This document shows, piece after piece, positions 1 through 11,700 of a stretch of 64,000 bases of DNA (positions are counted from its first letter, which is position 1; every line of letters begins with the position of its first letter). The notes below the pieces were generated by a model that saw nothing but the letters and a program-made list of their open reading frames with translations, was not told where the DNA came from and searched no databases. Source of the stretch: Erpobdella octoculata (taxonomy: Eukaryota > Annelida > Clitellata > Hirudinida > Erpobdellidae); contig OZ022238.1 of NCBI GenBank assembly GCA_963978895.1, positions 51,251,974-51,315,973 on the forward strand. Direction: 5' to 3'. The translations under genes and the position numbers were made by a program.

Positions 1-198
1 CATTATACAGATAACTTAACATAATTGGTTGAATGCTTGCCATTTTAACACTGCTTTGCTTCTATGTCTGGCTTGCTTTTTTTTAGTTTGTTTCATTTTA
101 TTATTTATTATTTTTTTTTTAATTTGTAATTTAAAGAACTTTATACTAATAAATCAAAAAGTAATTTTAAATTGCTAAATTGATTTTTCTTCGGACAG

Positions 199-3100
199 AG
201 CTCACCTGTTGACCTGGTCATACAGGTAGCACTGATCGCAGAAAGTACCAGTCTCCAGCAGATGCTGGCCACCTACGGCATACAGACCCAGACGCCCCAC
301 CAGGTGGAACCCATCCAGATTTGGCCCCCCAGCGATCTCGCTCGGGCCTACGAACAGCTGGGGGTGAACAACAAGCTCGGACTCACCGGGCGACCTCCAA
401 GACCCATTGGCGGTCTGGGAACTGCCAAGGTGAATTGATGTTGTGTCCAATAATGGGGGTTTGTCGAAGAATTGCAGCAGTTTTGTTTCTTGCTGGTCTC
501 AGAAGTAGTAGTAGTAGTAAATTTATAGGGCGCACTCTTGTGTTGTGAAACCTCAGAGGCGCCAGTGATGATGATATAGTTGGAGATGATTGTATAGTAA
601 AATAATTAATATTATAATATATATATATATGATAATTAGTATAATAGTTTGCAATTATTGATGCAATATGTTATAACTCTTATAACTAGCAGTAATCGAT
701 GTAATATGTAATAATTAACATAATATCCGGTAACTATTATAATATGCAATATTTAGTACTATAATATACAATATTTAATTTTGTAGCATACATTAGTATA
801 ATTTTTATAATAAACATAAATAATTGCAGTAATATAGAAAATTTAATTTTAAAAATGCATTAGTTACTACTAATTCCAATTAAACTATGATGGAAAATGA
901 AAATAAAATAAGTAACCAAAACATGATACTGCTGCCAACAAACACGCACTGCTTCAAATCGATCGCCGTCGTCGCGACGTGGAAAGATTTTCCGGGCCTG
1001 CGGAACGACGTTCATCTGCCCGACGCTGGTCTTCGAGACGTGCGACTTCTACATGAGCCGCGACATCGAATACGTCGTCGACGTCGTACAGGTGACGTCC
1101 GGCTCTCGTCCGAATTACGTGTCGTCGCGGCAACGACGGGTTTTTTCTTTATAGTGGCATGGGTCGTTTAGGAGTTTTTTTTTTTTTTTTTATTGTTTAA
1201 TTTTGATTTCAAATTGTTGTTTTATTTTTTTTCTTTCATTTCCTGTTTATCTGTTTTTCTACCCACGGACGTTAGATCTACCGTGCGTGCGGATACACGT
1301 TCGTCTGCTACTCTCTCCTGTTTCAACTGTCTGACTTTTATCTCGCTCAAGACATTGAATTTGTCATTGATGAAGTCAAAGTAAGTCCAGCTGGTAGTTA
1401 TTTATGTTGTTGTTGTTATCATTTTTGTTGTTGTTATCATTTTTGTTATTTGTGTTGTTTGTGTTGTTAGTGGTGCTGAGGACTGCTGTGTTTTTTCTTT
1501 TTATTTATGACCAAGTTTTTAATTTTTTCTGTTGTTTTTTTTTATCGAAAGTTTCAACGAGTTTTTCTTAAATTTTTATATATTTTTAATTGTGTTTTAA
1601 ACAATTTTTGTTGTTGTTGAAATAACTATATATATAATTTTTATTCCATAACAAGTGATAATGAGCAGCACATTTTTTTGATTATTCATCATTTTCATGC
1701 AACATAAGCTTTTTTTTTTTTAAATTTAATATAATGCATCGTCATTGGCAACGAGTCATTCGGGCAAGTGCCAGCTCGATTGGATGATCGGAATTGCGTT
1801 AATTATACCTCCAAAGGGTGTCCCAGCTAACCAAAAATCCACGGAATTAAGGTTAATGTAAAGGAATTAAAAATATGACTTTCCTCTCTTGCATCATTTC
1901 AGAGTGACTTGGCCTTCCTCGGTAAGTGCTGGAAACTTGCAGGCAGGCCGACATTCTGCATGATCATTCGGGAAGAGAATCTCAAGTGTGTATGATGGGG
2001 GTGGTGGAGGGGGGAGTGTGGTTCAGGGGTGGAAGTGTTGTTGGAGTGTTTTTTGTGTGGTGGAGATTAGTGTTGATGACATTGGTTGTTATGCCATGAA
2101 ATAGTACTCAAACACATCAGCTGACTGAGATCGACTGGTATCCTAGGTCTCTAGAGATTGATACTTATAGAGAACCTCGAGCCAGGTTCAGGAGATTTTG
2201 ATTTTTTCAAGTGCCTTTCAGACAAAGGTTTTACTTGCCATTTTCTGACAGCATGGCTTATAAGGCAGAGGAATCGAACCGCAATCCTCCACTCCAGGTG
2301 TCAACATTAGCCATGCGCATGGCAATCCAGGTGATGACACGAAGATGCGACAGATACATCAGCCGCTCTGTCTTGTGCTAGTCTTAATATTAATCTTATT
2401 ATAAAAAAATTCTTTTTCTCTCAGCGGCCCCGGGTCAAGATACGTCCTTGACCTGTTGACTCAATTCAAGCAAGGCGACTGCGACGGTACTAAAATCAGA
2501 CTCGGTAGACTGCAGGTTGGTGTGGATGCATGTCGTTATTATTACACATCGTTTAATTAATGAATCCATGAATAAATGAATATTCGTGAACTGATTATGG
2601 TGTGAAGAAAATGTTATGAAATTAATAGCACTTTGTTTTATTAATACACGAAGTTCATTAAGTTCAACAACAAGAACTCATTATTAATTTGTTGTTGCTG
2701 TTGTAACTAACGTTTAAATTATACATTTTTACACTCGAAAATGGGCAGGCAAATTTCCTCACATGCTAATTATCATTTTAAATACGATGTTATTTAATGA
2801 GTCTACTAATATTCATGAACCGATTGACGCCACCAGGAATTCATATCGACTGGCTGCATCGAACATTTAGACTTCCTGGACATGGACATGGAAACGACCT
2901 TCACCCCTCTCATCGAGAAAGACAAGGGCATGCGGTTCAAGAGTTTTACCGACATTCCGAAATCGCTGAAGCAGGACATGGCGGAAGATTGGAGAAAGGA
3001 AGATGTGAGTTGTTGGACTGGCATCAGAGATTCGTTGAAGACAATTGAATGTGATGATGATGATGATAATGATGATGATGATAATGATGCGTGCAGGCGT

Positions 3101-3385
3101 GTAATAAAAGGTATCATGCACTGTCCGTCCTAAAAGTGGCGCTGCAATTGCAAAATGATATATAAATGCTATCTAAAAATGTCTGTCATTTTTTTATGCG
3201 TTGTCTCATTATCATACGTGTGTGTCTTGCAATGTGATCACGTTTTACATGCAGGATTATCACACGATGTCAGTTGAAGAACTAGTACATCTCGGAACGA
3301 GTTCCTCCAATTTCTACTATCAGGTAGGTACCTGTGGTTGTGTTGAACGTGTGTACACATTGTTTTAATATATAATGAAGCTAAC

Positions 3386-3417
<32 letters not shown>

Positions 3418-3418
3418 C

Positions 3419-3465
<47 letters not shown>

Positions 3466-5795
3466 CAGGCACAGGCATTGAAGGAACTCGCCAAAAGAAA
3501 GGGTCTCTACGAGCACCTGGATGATCTCACCTACAGAGAGAGAATACAGATGTTGTCCCATGTCGCTGGAACCATGCAGATTTGGTTCTCATCCTAGCCA
3601 CATTTTTTATAATCAATAGCTGCTAAGTATTTTTATTATTATTATTATTATTATCATTGATCATTTTTTTATTTTAATTAATAAATTAATAAATTTATTT
3701 ATTTATTTTTAAATGATTAGGAGTGTGGTCCGATACTGCTCGAGCGTTCTGGGCAAGCTGGTTGACAGTCTCGCTCCGTCGATTACTTCCATTCTCGTTA
3801 GAGGAAAGCAGGTGGGTGGAGGTGGGTGGGGGTGGGTGGAGGTGGGTGGGAGTGGGCTAGCAGTCCCTGGGTCTTTCCTCGTTTTCGAATGCAAGCATCA
3901 AACCGTATAATTCTTTCGGTCTCTGAACACATCTACCTTTTTTCTCCTGGTGTGTTAGTTGTTCCAGTTCTCCAGATGAGCTGGGGAAGGAATGTTCTTG
4001 TTTAAAAAAATTGGAATGGTTGTATTGAAGCTGAATTAGTGTGCAATTTGTGTCCCACACTAGAGGCCCAGCCTTAAAGTTCCAGAACAATGAACTTATA
4101 ATTAATAACATAATTACCATAATTAATTAATTAATTAATTAAATTCTCCGTTCGTTTACGTCCGCAGCTGATGATCAGCGTGTTCGGCCAGTCGGAGCAC
4201 GTCATCGACAAGCCGATGACTCCGAACGAGATAAAAGAGATCCTGTACACGAAGTTGTACCCGTACGATTCCTTCCAGGCCGTACTCCAGCAGGAGCTCA
4301 TCATCAACATCGGGACGCTCATCACTTCCACGCCTGAACTGTTTGACGGAATCCTCAAGATCAGGATCGGGTACCTTTTTTCTCTAATTCTTGATTCGAC
4401 AATCGAGTACTTTTTTTTTTCTAATTCTTGATTCGATAATCGAGTATTTGTATTATTAATCAATATCATCATCATCATTGTTTTAAATTAGAGAAAAACA
4501 TTTTTATCATCATTGTTAACTTACTGTATCATTGATGTAAATTAGAGCAAGATATCTTTATCATTGTTGTTAACTTATTGCATCATCATTGTAAACCAGA
4601 GCCAGACTCTAATTTCGGGCGTGTCGCTAAATGACAGTTGCATTGTACCATCAAGATTGTATCACAAATCTCTTAATATTGTTTATCTTTTATCATCATC
4701 ATCATCTTGTTATCATTTTGTTATCATCAATTCTGCCAACAGTTTGGTGGTGGAAGCGATGAAATTGGAGATGACTCATCGGGAAGGAAAAGACAACGTT
4801 TACTCACTTTCTCCGAGCGCCATCAAGAAACTTCTGTACCAGATTCTCGACAAGAGAGTGTCCGAAGGGTCATACTACTCCATTGACAGGTTTGCGTCTG
4901 GATCTCGGCTTGTCGTCGGTGAATGAGTGATGGAAAGAGTGAATGAATGATTGAAAAAAAGTGAATGAATTATTGAAAAAGTGAATGAATGGTGGAAAAA
5001 GTGGATGAGTGATTGAAAAAGTGAATTAGTGATTGAAAAGGTGAATTAGTGGTTTTAAAAAAAAGTGAATGAGTGATTGAAAAAGTGAATTATTGATTGC
5101 AAAAGTGAATTAGTGATTGAAAAGGTGAATTAGAGAGTGAAAAAGTGAATGAGGGATTTAAAAAGGGAATGCATGATTGAGAAAGTGAATGAATGATTGA
5201 GAAAGTGAATTAGTGAATGCAAAAGTGATTGAAAAGGTAAATGCGCAATTGAAAACAGGAACGACTGAGCAAGAGAATGAATTGCATTCGTTCGTTAATT
5301 CCGCAGGTCGATAGTGTGGAACAGACAGCTGGACGGATATCTGAACAGAGTGCCAAGAGAGTTCTTCGAGAGGGTGTGGCACATCCTTGAACGTACCCCG
5401 TCCGGCATCAAACTGTCAGGGTTCATTCTCCCCCAGGTACTTCGGTTTTTTTCAATAATAACAATAATAATAATAATAATAATAATATAAATTACTTCAA
5501 TAATATCAGATTGGATGGTGATTGAGTTTATTTGAAATGCGAGTTTAAAGATTGTAAAATAGTTCCAATTCATCGTAATTCGGGAGTTGTTTTGATTTTT
5601 TCTATGTTTCTTGATAAGTTGAAATTTGTTGTTTTTTATCTCCCGAATAATAAACTGGGTTTTTTTTTTTCAACTTCTCCATAGCAACCGACTCTGTCGG
5701 AGATGACTCAGTACGAGTTGAACTTCTCGCTCGTCGTCGATCAGATGTTGAGTAAAATCGTCGAGCCGGCTTATAGACAGCTCATTGTTGAGGTT

Positions 5796-5841
<46 letters not shown>

Positions 5842-5850
5842 CGATGACGA

Positions 5851-5886
<36 letters not shown>

Positions 5887-5939
5887 TGATGACGACGACG
5901 ACGACGACGACGATGATGATGTTGAGGTTATGATGATGG

Positions 5940-5973
<34 letters not shown>

Positions 5974-6673
5974 TTATTTATTTCAGACCATCGTCATTGT
6001 CGACTCCATTCTCACGAGGAATCCTGAACTTTCTTTTCAGAAGCCGATAGAGCTGGACATGGTCAGTTATGTTGCGTTGCTGGTTATGTTGTATTGATCA
6101 ATTTGGTGTGATAATGTGCCTGTGTGATAATGTGGCTGTGTGATAATGTGGCTGTGTGATAATGTGGCTGTGTGATAATGTGGCTGTGTGGTAATGTGGC
6201 TGTGTGATAATGAGTTGTGCGATAATGTGGCTGTGTGATAATGTGGCTGTGTGATAATGTGGTTGTGTGATAATGAGGTGGTTTATTGATGAAGCGATGT
6301 AATACGGTGGAATTTTAAACAATATTGGCATTGGAATTTTTAAAGAATGTTGTTTCAAATAAAACCATTAAAAGTTACATTACTGCTCATACACACACAC
6401 ACACACAAACAAACAAACGAATGCATTTCACATTAATTACATTGCACGTCACTGCAGATCTTCAAGGACGCCATCATGAGGTTCACGAAGGACAGAAGGA
6501 ACGCCAGCCTGCGGGACGAGAAAGACCTACTTCCCGAAGATCTTGCAGCGTTCTTCAACACTGCTCCGAACGCCCTGAAGGGTACCAACGTCTACATCGT
6601 CAGGGCAGTCATGAACATGCTGCTGGAGAGCGACATCAAGGGCATCACTGATGATCAGTGCCTCATATCTTGA
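199..6673 (+). CDS. PHKB: Phosphorylase b kinase regulatory subunit beta, 3' part of gene (14 exons used per transcript)
   Basis: Regulatory beta subunit of phosphorylase kinase, the cytosolic Ca2+/cAMP-controlled kinase that activates glycogen phosphorylase. Exons read from splice sites and frame: 199-429, 987-1091 or 1276-1380, 1903-1985, 2425-2515, 2837-3004, 3255-3323, 3469-3584, 3721-3811, 4168-4370, 4743-4889, 5307-5436, 5685-5792, 5987-6061, 6458-6673. All phases join to about 610 residues, roughly the C-terminal 55% of a ~1,090-residue family protein; the 5' exons lie before the window. Diagnostic stretches are [44 protein letters not shown] and [16 protein letters not shown]. These fit beta better than alpha. 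The protein ends in CLIS, a CAAX-type farnesylation signal known for the beta subunit. The donor after 3584 (GTTCTC) is weak. Introns carry (GATT)n, (GAT)n and 16-20-nt repeats. Confidence 0.92.
987..1091 (+). CDS. PHKB: PHKB alternative exon, copy 1 (35 codons)
   Basis: A 105-nt phase-0 exon between AG (985-986) and GT (1092). It encodes [12 protein letters not shown]...[12 protein letters not shown], aligned to the IYRILGK...DFYMSQD segment of vertebrate PHKB. A second homologous exon of identical length and phase follows 184 nt downstream. The two share 19 of 35 residues. The acceptor has a poor polypyrimidine tract, so this copy may be the regulated one. Confidence 0.8.
1276..1380 (+). 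CDS. PHKB: PHKB alternative exon, copy 2 (35 codons)
   Basis: A 105-nt phase-0 exon with AG at 1274-1275 and the strong donor GTAAGT at 1381. It encodes [20 protein letters not shown]...[10 protein letters not shown], which is closer to vertebrate PHKB over this segment than copy 1. Both copies are open, keep GT/AG sites and have the same phase. Inclusion of both would add 35 residues without a frameshift; mutually exclusive use is inferred. Confidence 0.82.
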
Positions 6674-8746
6674 GTCTTTTTTTTCTCCCTCCCCTCCTTT
6701 TTTTTATATTGATATAAAATTGAATGGAAAAATATGTCGTTTTTTGAGAATGTTTTTTTTTTAATTATATTTTTTTATTGAGCGCTGAAGTCATAATTTT
6801 GTAAAATTGGATTTTGTTGTTTTTTATTTTGGAGCTAGTTTGAATAAAAGTTTGTAAAAAAAAATTGAGTCAAAATTGTATTGATCATGGATTCATTCTC
6901 AAGAAATGCGTTTACAGATTTTATACTTCTTCTCTTTCTGACACAAAACTTAACAATCAATGCAAACTAATTTCAAGTTTTTTTTAATTATTTTCTTTTC
7001 ACCTGATTGGTTTCTGAGATAAAGTTCTGTTTCTTCACATATTTTCTTTCTTTAAACTTTTGTTCTTAATTTTAAGTTTTGAAGTGTCAAATAGTAAATG
7101 AAACAATCTTGAGTTGTTCTGCGTTTTTCTTTCGTCGTGTCACCGATTTTGCCGACTCGTGTCGGGTGTAAATCTTCCTCTTTTTTGAGCGTTTAGGAAA
7201 TTTTTTTATTCTTTCTTGAACTGCCCTGGTTGATAATATGATACGGATGTCAGTTCGACGTTTTTAAATAATTTTTTTTCAAAGCACGTGTGCAGTTTTG
7301 TTGTTACAGTCGAATTGTTGTAATAATTCACGAATGCTACATTGACGACATTTTTGAAAATCTGTTAAATTAATAATATATTAACTTGCCGATCTGATTT
7401 TCCTACCTAATCTTTTGAAAATAATAAATTTCCACGAGTTTGCATTTTCGACTTTTCTGTGGTAAAGTGTCAATTATACTTTTTTTATCATGAAATGGTT
7501 TAATACTGACAAATCCGTCTAGCTTTTTCTTCCAAACAAAGCTATAAGCTGGTATTTCTGCCAAGAACAACAATAGATATGTTTTTTTATGGTTTTGCTA
7601 GAAAGTGGCTATAATGATACCAAAACCGTGGAGGTATATTTAGTATTTAGGTGGGCGTAGCTAGGAGGGCAGATTTTGTGTTTTGTTCCCGGACGCAGAA
7701 GACTCTAGCTACGCCTCTGTATATTTCGGTGGGCTTATTAGGACGACGCTTTTGAACCGAAGTCCAAAGCTTTCAGTAGGACCATGACCATGGTCAACTC
7801 GTGAACGTGGCATCACACAGTTCTACTTCAACCCACAAGTGTATCCAAAGTGTAAGAATTAATATACATCTTCATAAGGAGGAGCACAAAAAAATTAATT
7901 TTTAGCTGAAAAGTATTTGTAAGTTTTGATATAGACTATAGAGGAAGGAAACTGGCTGGCAGAATACTCAACTGCATAGTCAGCCAAATTTTGCATGGGG
8001 GATATCATAACTTGCAAGGGGGAGCTCATTAATTTTATTTTTCTGGGGGTGCTCGTTACTTGCAAAACGAGGCCCACAATTTTTTTCTTTTCCTAAAAGA
8101 CCTGATGACCGGGGAGAGGAGGAGGTACTATATAGTGTTAGGCACTTTTACAATTTTTTTCTATCATTTCAAACAGTCTTCGTAATTTTCTCTTTTCAAA
8201 TTTTTTTATTTAAAATTTTTTTTGCAGAGACCCGCAGCAATTCATAGTGCCGGTTTTCAAAAATTCTCTCAGTTTTGTTAAAATTGGTTGCATCCAAAAA
8301 AAAGCTCTCTTCTTATACAAAATATTTACTGGGCGATAATAGAGAAACAACATCTGCTCCTCTGGAACGCGCGGATAAATGCAACCGTCTGGTTCGTCTT
8401 TAACAACAGCTGACGACAATGTACATAACCAAAGCGGCTACTCTGTTGAAGGTTTTTTAAAATTATTAGTTTTCGTTTATCGGCCAGTTGTCCTTTCTGG
8501 TCGAAATTGCTTGCAAGTTTCAAATGTCCTCCTGCTGGTGACCTATCCAGTAATCAGTACACACAACGTCCTTTCCATAAACAATTAGCTTTATAGTATA
8601 GTTCATTAAAGTATCATTGTTGGAAATGCTCTTATGCAGCACTAACATTGTCATGGTGCTGTTGTAAATAAATTTATGAACATCTTGATCTACTTTTTTA
8701 ATTCAATTTTATTTCACCAATTTATTTACTTTTTTTTAAATTACAG
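6674..8746. other. Intergenic region PHKB-AARS2
   Basis: PHKB 3'UTR followed by AT-rich DNA with no supported coding exon. A small inverted repeat built on GGCGTAGCTAG / CTAGCTACGCC lies at about 7,650-7,721 and looks like the ends of a short MITE. The first exon of AARS2 (start codon and mitochondrial presequence) should lie here or as a tiny exon, but I could not identify it. Confidence 0.5.
6843..6848 (+). promoter_or_regulatory. Polyadenylation signal of PHKB
   Basis: AATAAA 170 nt after the PHKB stop, followed by T-rich DNA. Position and spacing fit a 3' end near 6,865. Confidence 0.55.
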
Positions 8747-11700
8747 CTCCAGATACAACCATGTCGCTCGTGCGTCTGCCTGGAACACAGCTGGACGTCT
8801 TCAGAGATAAGGAAAACTTTTGTTGATTATTTCGTCAAAAGAGGTTCCCTCTTCGTTCCGTCTTCGTCTGTAGTTCCAAAGAAAAACGAGGGCTCGTACT
8901 TTGTTAATGCTGGCATGAACCAGGTGCAAAGAAGAAATATTTATCTGTGATTCATTTTAACTTTTTTTTTTATAAAGTTGATAATAAGATCGGTAATCAT
9001 TTACTTTGACGGGTTTGGCATACAGGAGTCACGTTACGACACTACAGTAGTCCTGTTACGAACCTTTCTCTAACCACCTCAACCCGTCAAAATAAATGGT
9101 TGCCATGCCCATAAGATAATGTCTTGTAATATTTAAACAATTTTCTTTATTAGTAACTGTTTTTTTATCTCTACTTCAGTTCAAGCCTATTTTTTTGGGG
9201 ACGGTTGACATGAAAAGTACGATGGCAGGTTACCAGAAAGTCGTCAACTACCAGAAGTGCATACGCATCGGAGGCAAACACAACGATCTGGAAGACGTGG
9301 GAAGAGATCTCTATCATCATACGTTTTTTGAAATGCTTGGAAACTGGTCATTCAATAACTATTCAAAGGTTGGGCTGTATAAAATTGATAAAATATAATT
9401 TAAGATAATATTTATCATCGAGTAAGTTCTGGTTTTAGGAAGTATAGAAGTTTCTTCCATGTTTTTACGAAGAAACATAAAAATTTGTTTGTTTTTCTAT
9501 TGAAGATTTTTAAATATATTTGGTGATTGGTATAAATGTTTTTTTTTATTGTAAGCCTATACAATTATTATTATAATTATGAAGAATTTTTAATGCGCTT
9601 TTAAAAGATAGTTACAAAAGTGCTTAGTATCAATAAGTCAAATCATTATAAAAATCAGCGAGAGTAAAGTTCAGTCTTTAGCGTCTTCCTGAAATCGCCG
9701 AGATCCAATGCTTGATACACAAGTAACATGTTTGCAGTCATCCTTTCGACATTTCAAACCTTTAGATCTCAGCACGTTTTTATTTTTTAAAATTTCAGAG
9801 CGAGTCGTGTAGAATGGCGTGGGAGCTGCTAACGAAGGTTTTTGAGATCCCCGAAGATAAGCTGTACGTGACGTATTTCAAAGGAGACAAAGACCACAAC
9901 CTGAAAGCTGACATCGAATGCAGAGACATATGGTTGAGTCTCGGGTTAGTTTATTTACTTATTTGAATTTTTCAATCGTCTTATTTTGTTTTTTATCGAG
10001 TTCGTCTGAGCTTGCTTTCTTGTCTGTCTGTTTGTTTGTTTGTTTGTTTGATTCAACATCGCATAATCCATATATATATATTTATTTTTAAACATAGTTA
10101 TACAAAAGTTTTTTATTATTATTTTTTAGCAGGTAATTCTTAGCTTAATATTAGTCGTGAAAACTTTACGATGTTTTTCAGAGTTCCAAAAACTAGAGTT
10201 TTGCCGTTCGGCCTAAGCGCCAATTTCTGGGCGATGGGCGAGACCGGCCCGTGCGGTCCCTGCACGGAGATCCACTACTGCCACAAGGAGGGCATCGATT
10301 GCGCGAGTCTCGTCAATGCCGGAAGTCAGGACGTGGTGGAGATATGGAATTTGGTCTTCATGCAGTACGATAGGTTGGTTAACCGTCACATTTAAAAATG
10401 ATTTAGAATAGGATTTTTTGAAGTTCAGGTCTAAAAAAAAAATTTGTTTTGACGAACAAGACATTAATGATCATTGCCATTAAAAGGCAAGACAATATAA
10501 GAAACAAAAAACATTGAGTTTCCAAAAAACAAATGAAAAACGTAATATTTCGCTTGTCATGAAAACCCGATGAATTTTCAATCGTACTCTCGCGCAGAAC
10601 GATCGACGGGAAGCTAAAATACCTCCCGCACGGCCACCTCGACACCGGCATGGGACTGGAAAGGCTGACGGCCGTCCTGCAAAAGACGCACTCCAACTAC
10701 AGCACCGATCTGTTCCGAGGGATCTTCTCCCACATCTCCGACGTCTGCAAGTTTCGACCGTACTCGGACGCCGTCGGCGACGTACTCGATACTGCTTACA
10801 GGTGAATTTTTCCGTCTCGTATTTTCCATCGATGAGATTTTATTTTGTTTCTCTTTTAATTAATTATTTTGAAAATAGTTTCAATTAATTATTTTGAAAA
10901 TAGTTTCAATTAATTATTTTGAAAATAGTTTCAATTCATTATTTTGAAAATAGTTTCAATTCATTATTTTGAAAATAGTTTCAATTAATTATTTTGAAAA
11001 TAGTTTCAATTAATTACTTTGAAAATAGTTTCAATTATTTATTTTGAAAATAGTTTCAATTAATTATTTTGAAAATAGTTTCAATTAATTATTTTGAAAA
11101 TAGTTTCAATTAATTATTTTGAAAATAGTTTCAATTAATTACTTTAAAAATAGTTTCAATTATTTATTTTGAAAATAGTTTCAATTGTTTTATATTATAT
11201 ATTATCGTCATCATAAACATGTTTGCTTTTGTTGTTATGATTATTAATAAATATTAACCGACAGGATTGTGGCTGACCATGCCAGAATGTTCACCGTCTG
11301 CATCTCGGATAGACTGATGCCCGGGAGGAAGGAATCCGAGTTGGTTTTTCCCGTTGTGCTTATTTTGATTGGTTTGCAAATGTTATTAATGGGTGATGAA
11401 ATGTATTTTTGATTGATATTGATTGATATTCCTAAGTTCAATAAGGTTAACAAAATAAGATATTTGATTTGCATCGTCCGAATTCAGAGTGGGGAATGAG
11501 ACGTTCTAATAATAGAATCGAAATCGTAAGAAACTAATTATTTAAATTCATTATATCAAACTTAATGATTTATTATTTTAAATTAAAACAGAGGGAAGTT
11601 AAGGAACGTCATCTACAGGAGCTTGTATCAGGCCAATGAGATTCTCAAGGCACCACCGGGATTCATCGACAGCCTTGTTCCTTGCGTGGTCGAGTCTTTG

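Noticed and set aside
2101..2400. tRNA-like box B (GGTTCGATTCC) on the minus strand in a PHKB intron
   Set aside because: Box A does not fit convincingly and no tail or second copy is seen; not enough for a SINE call.
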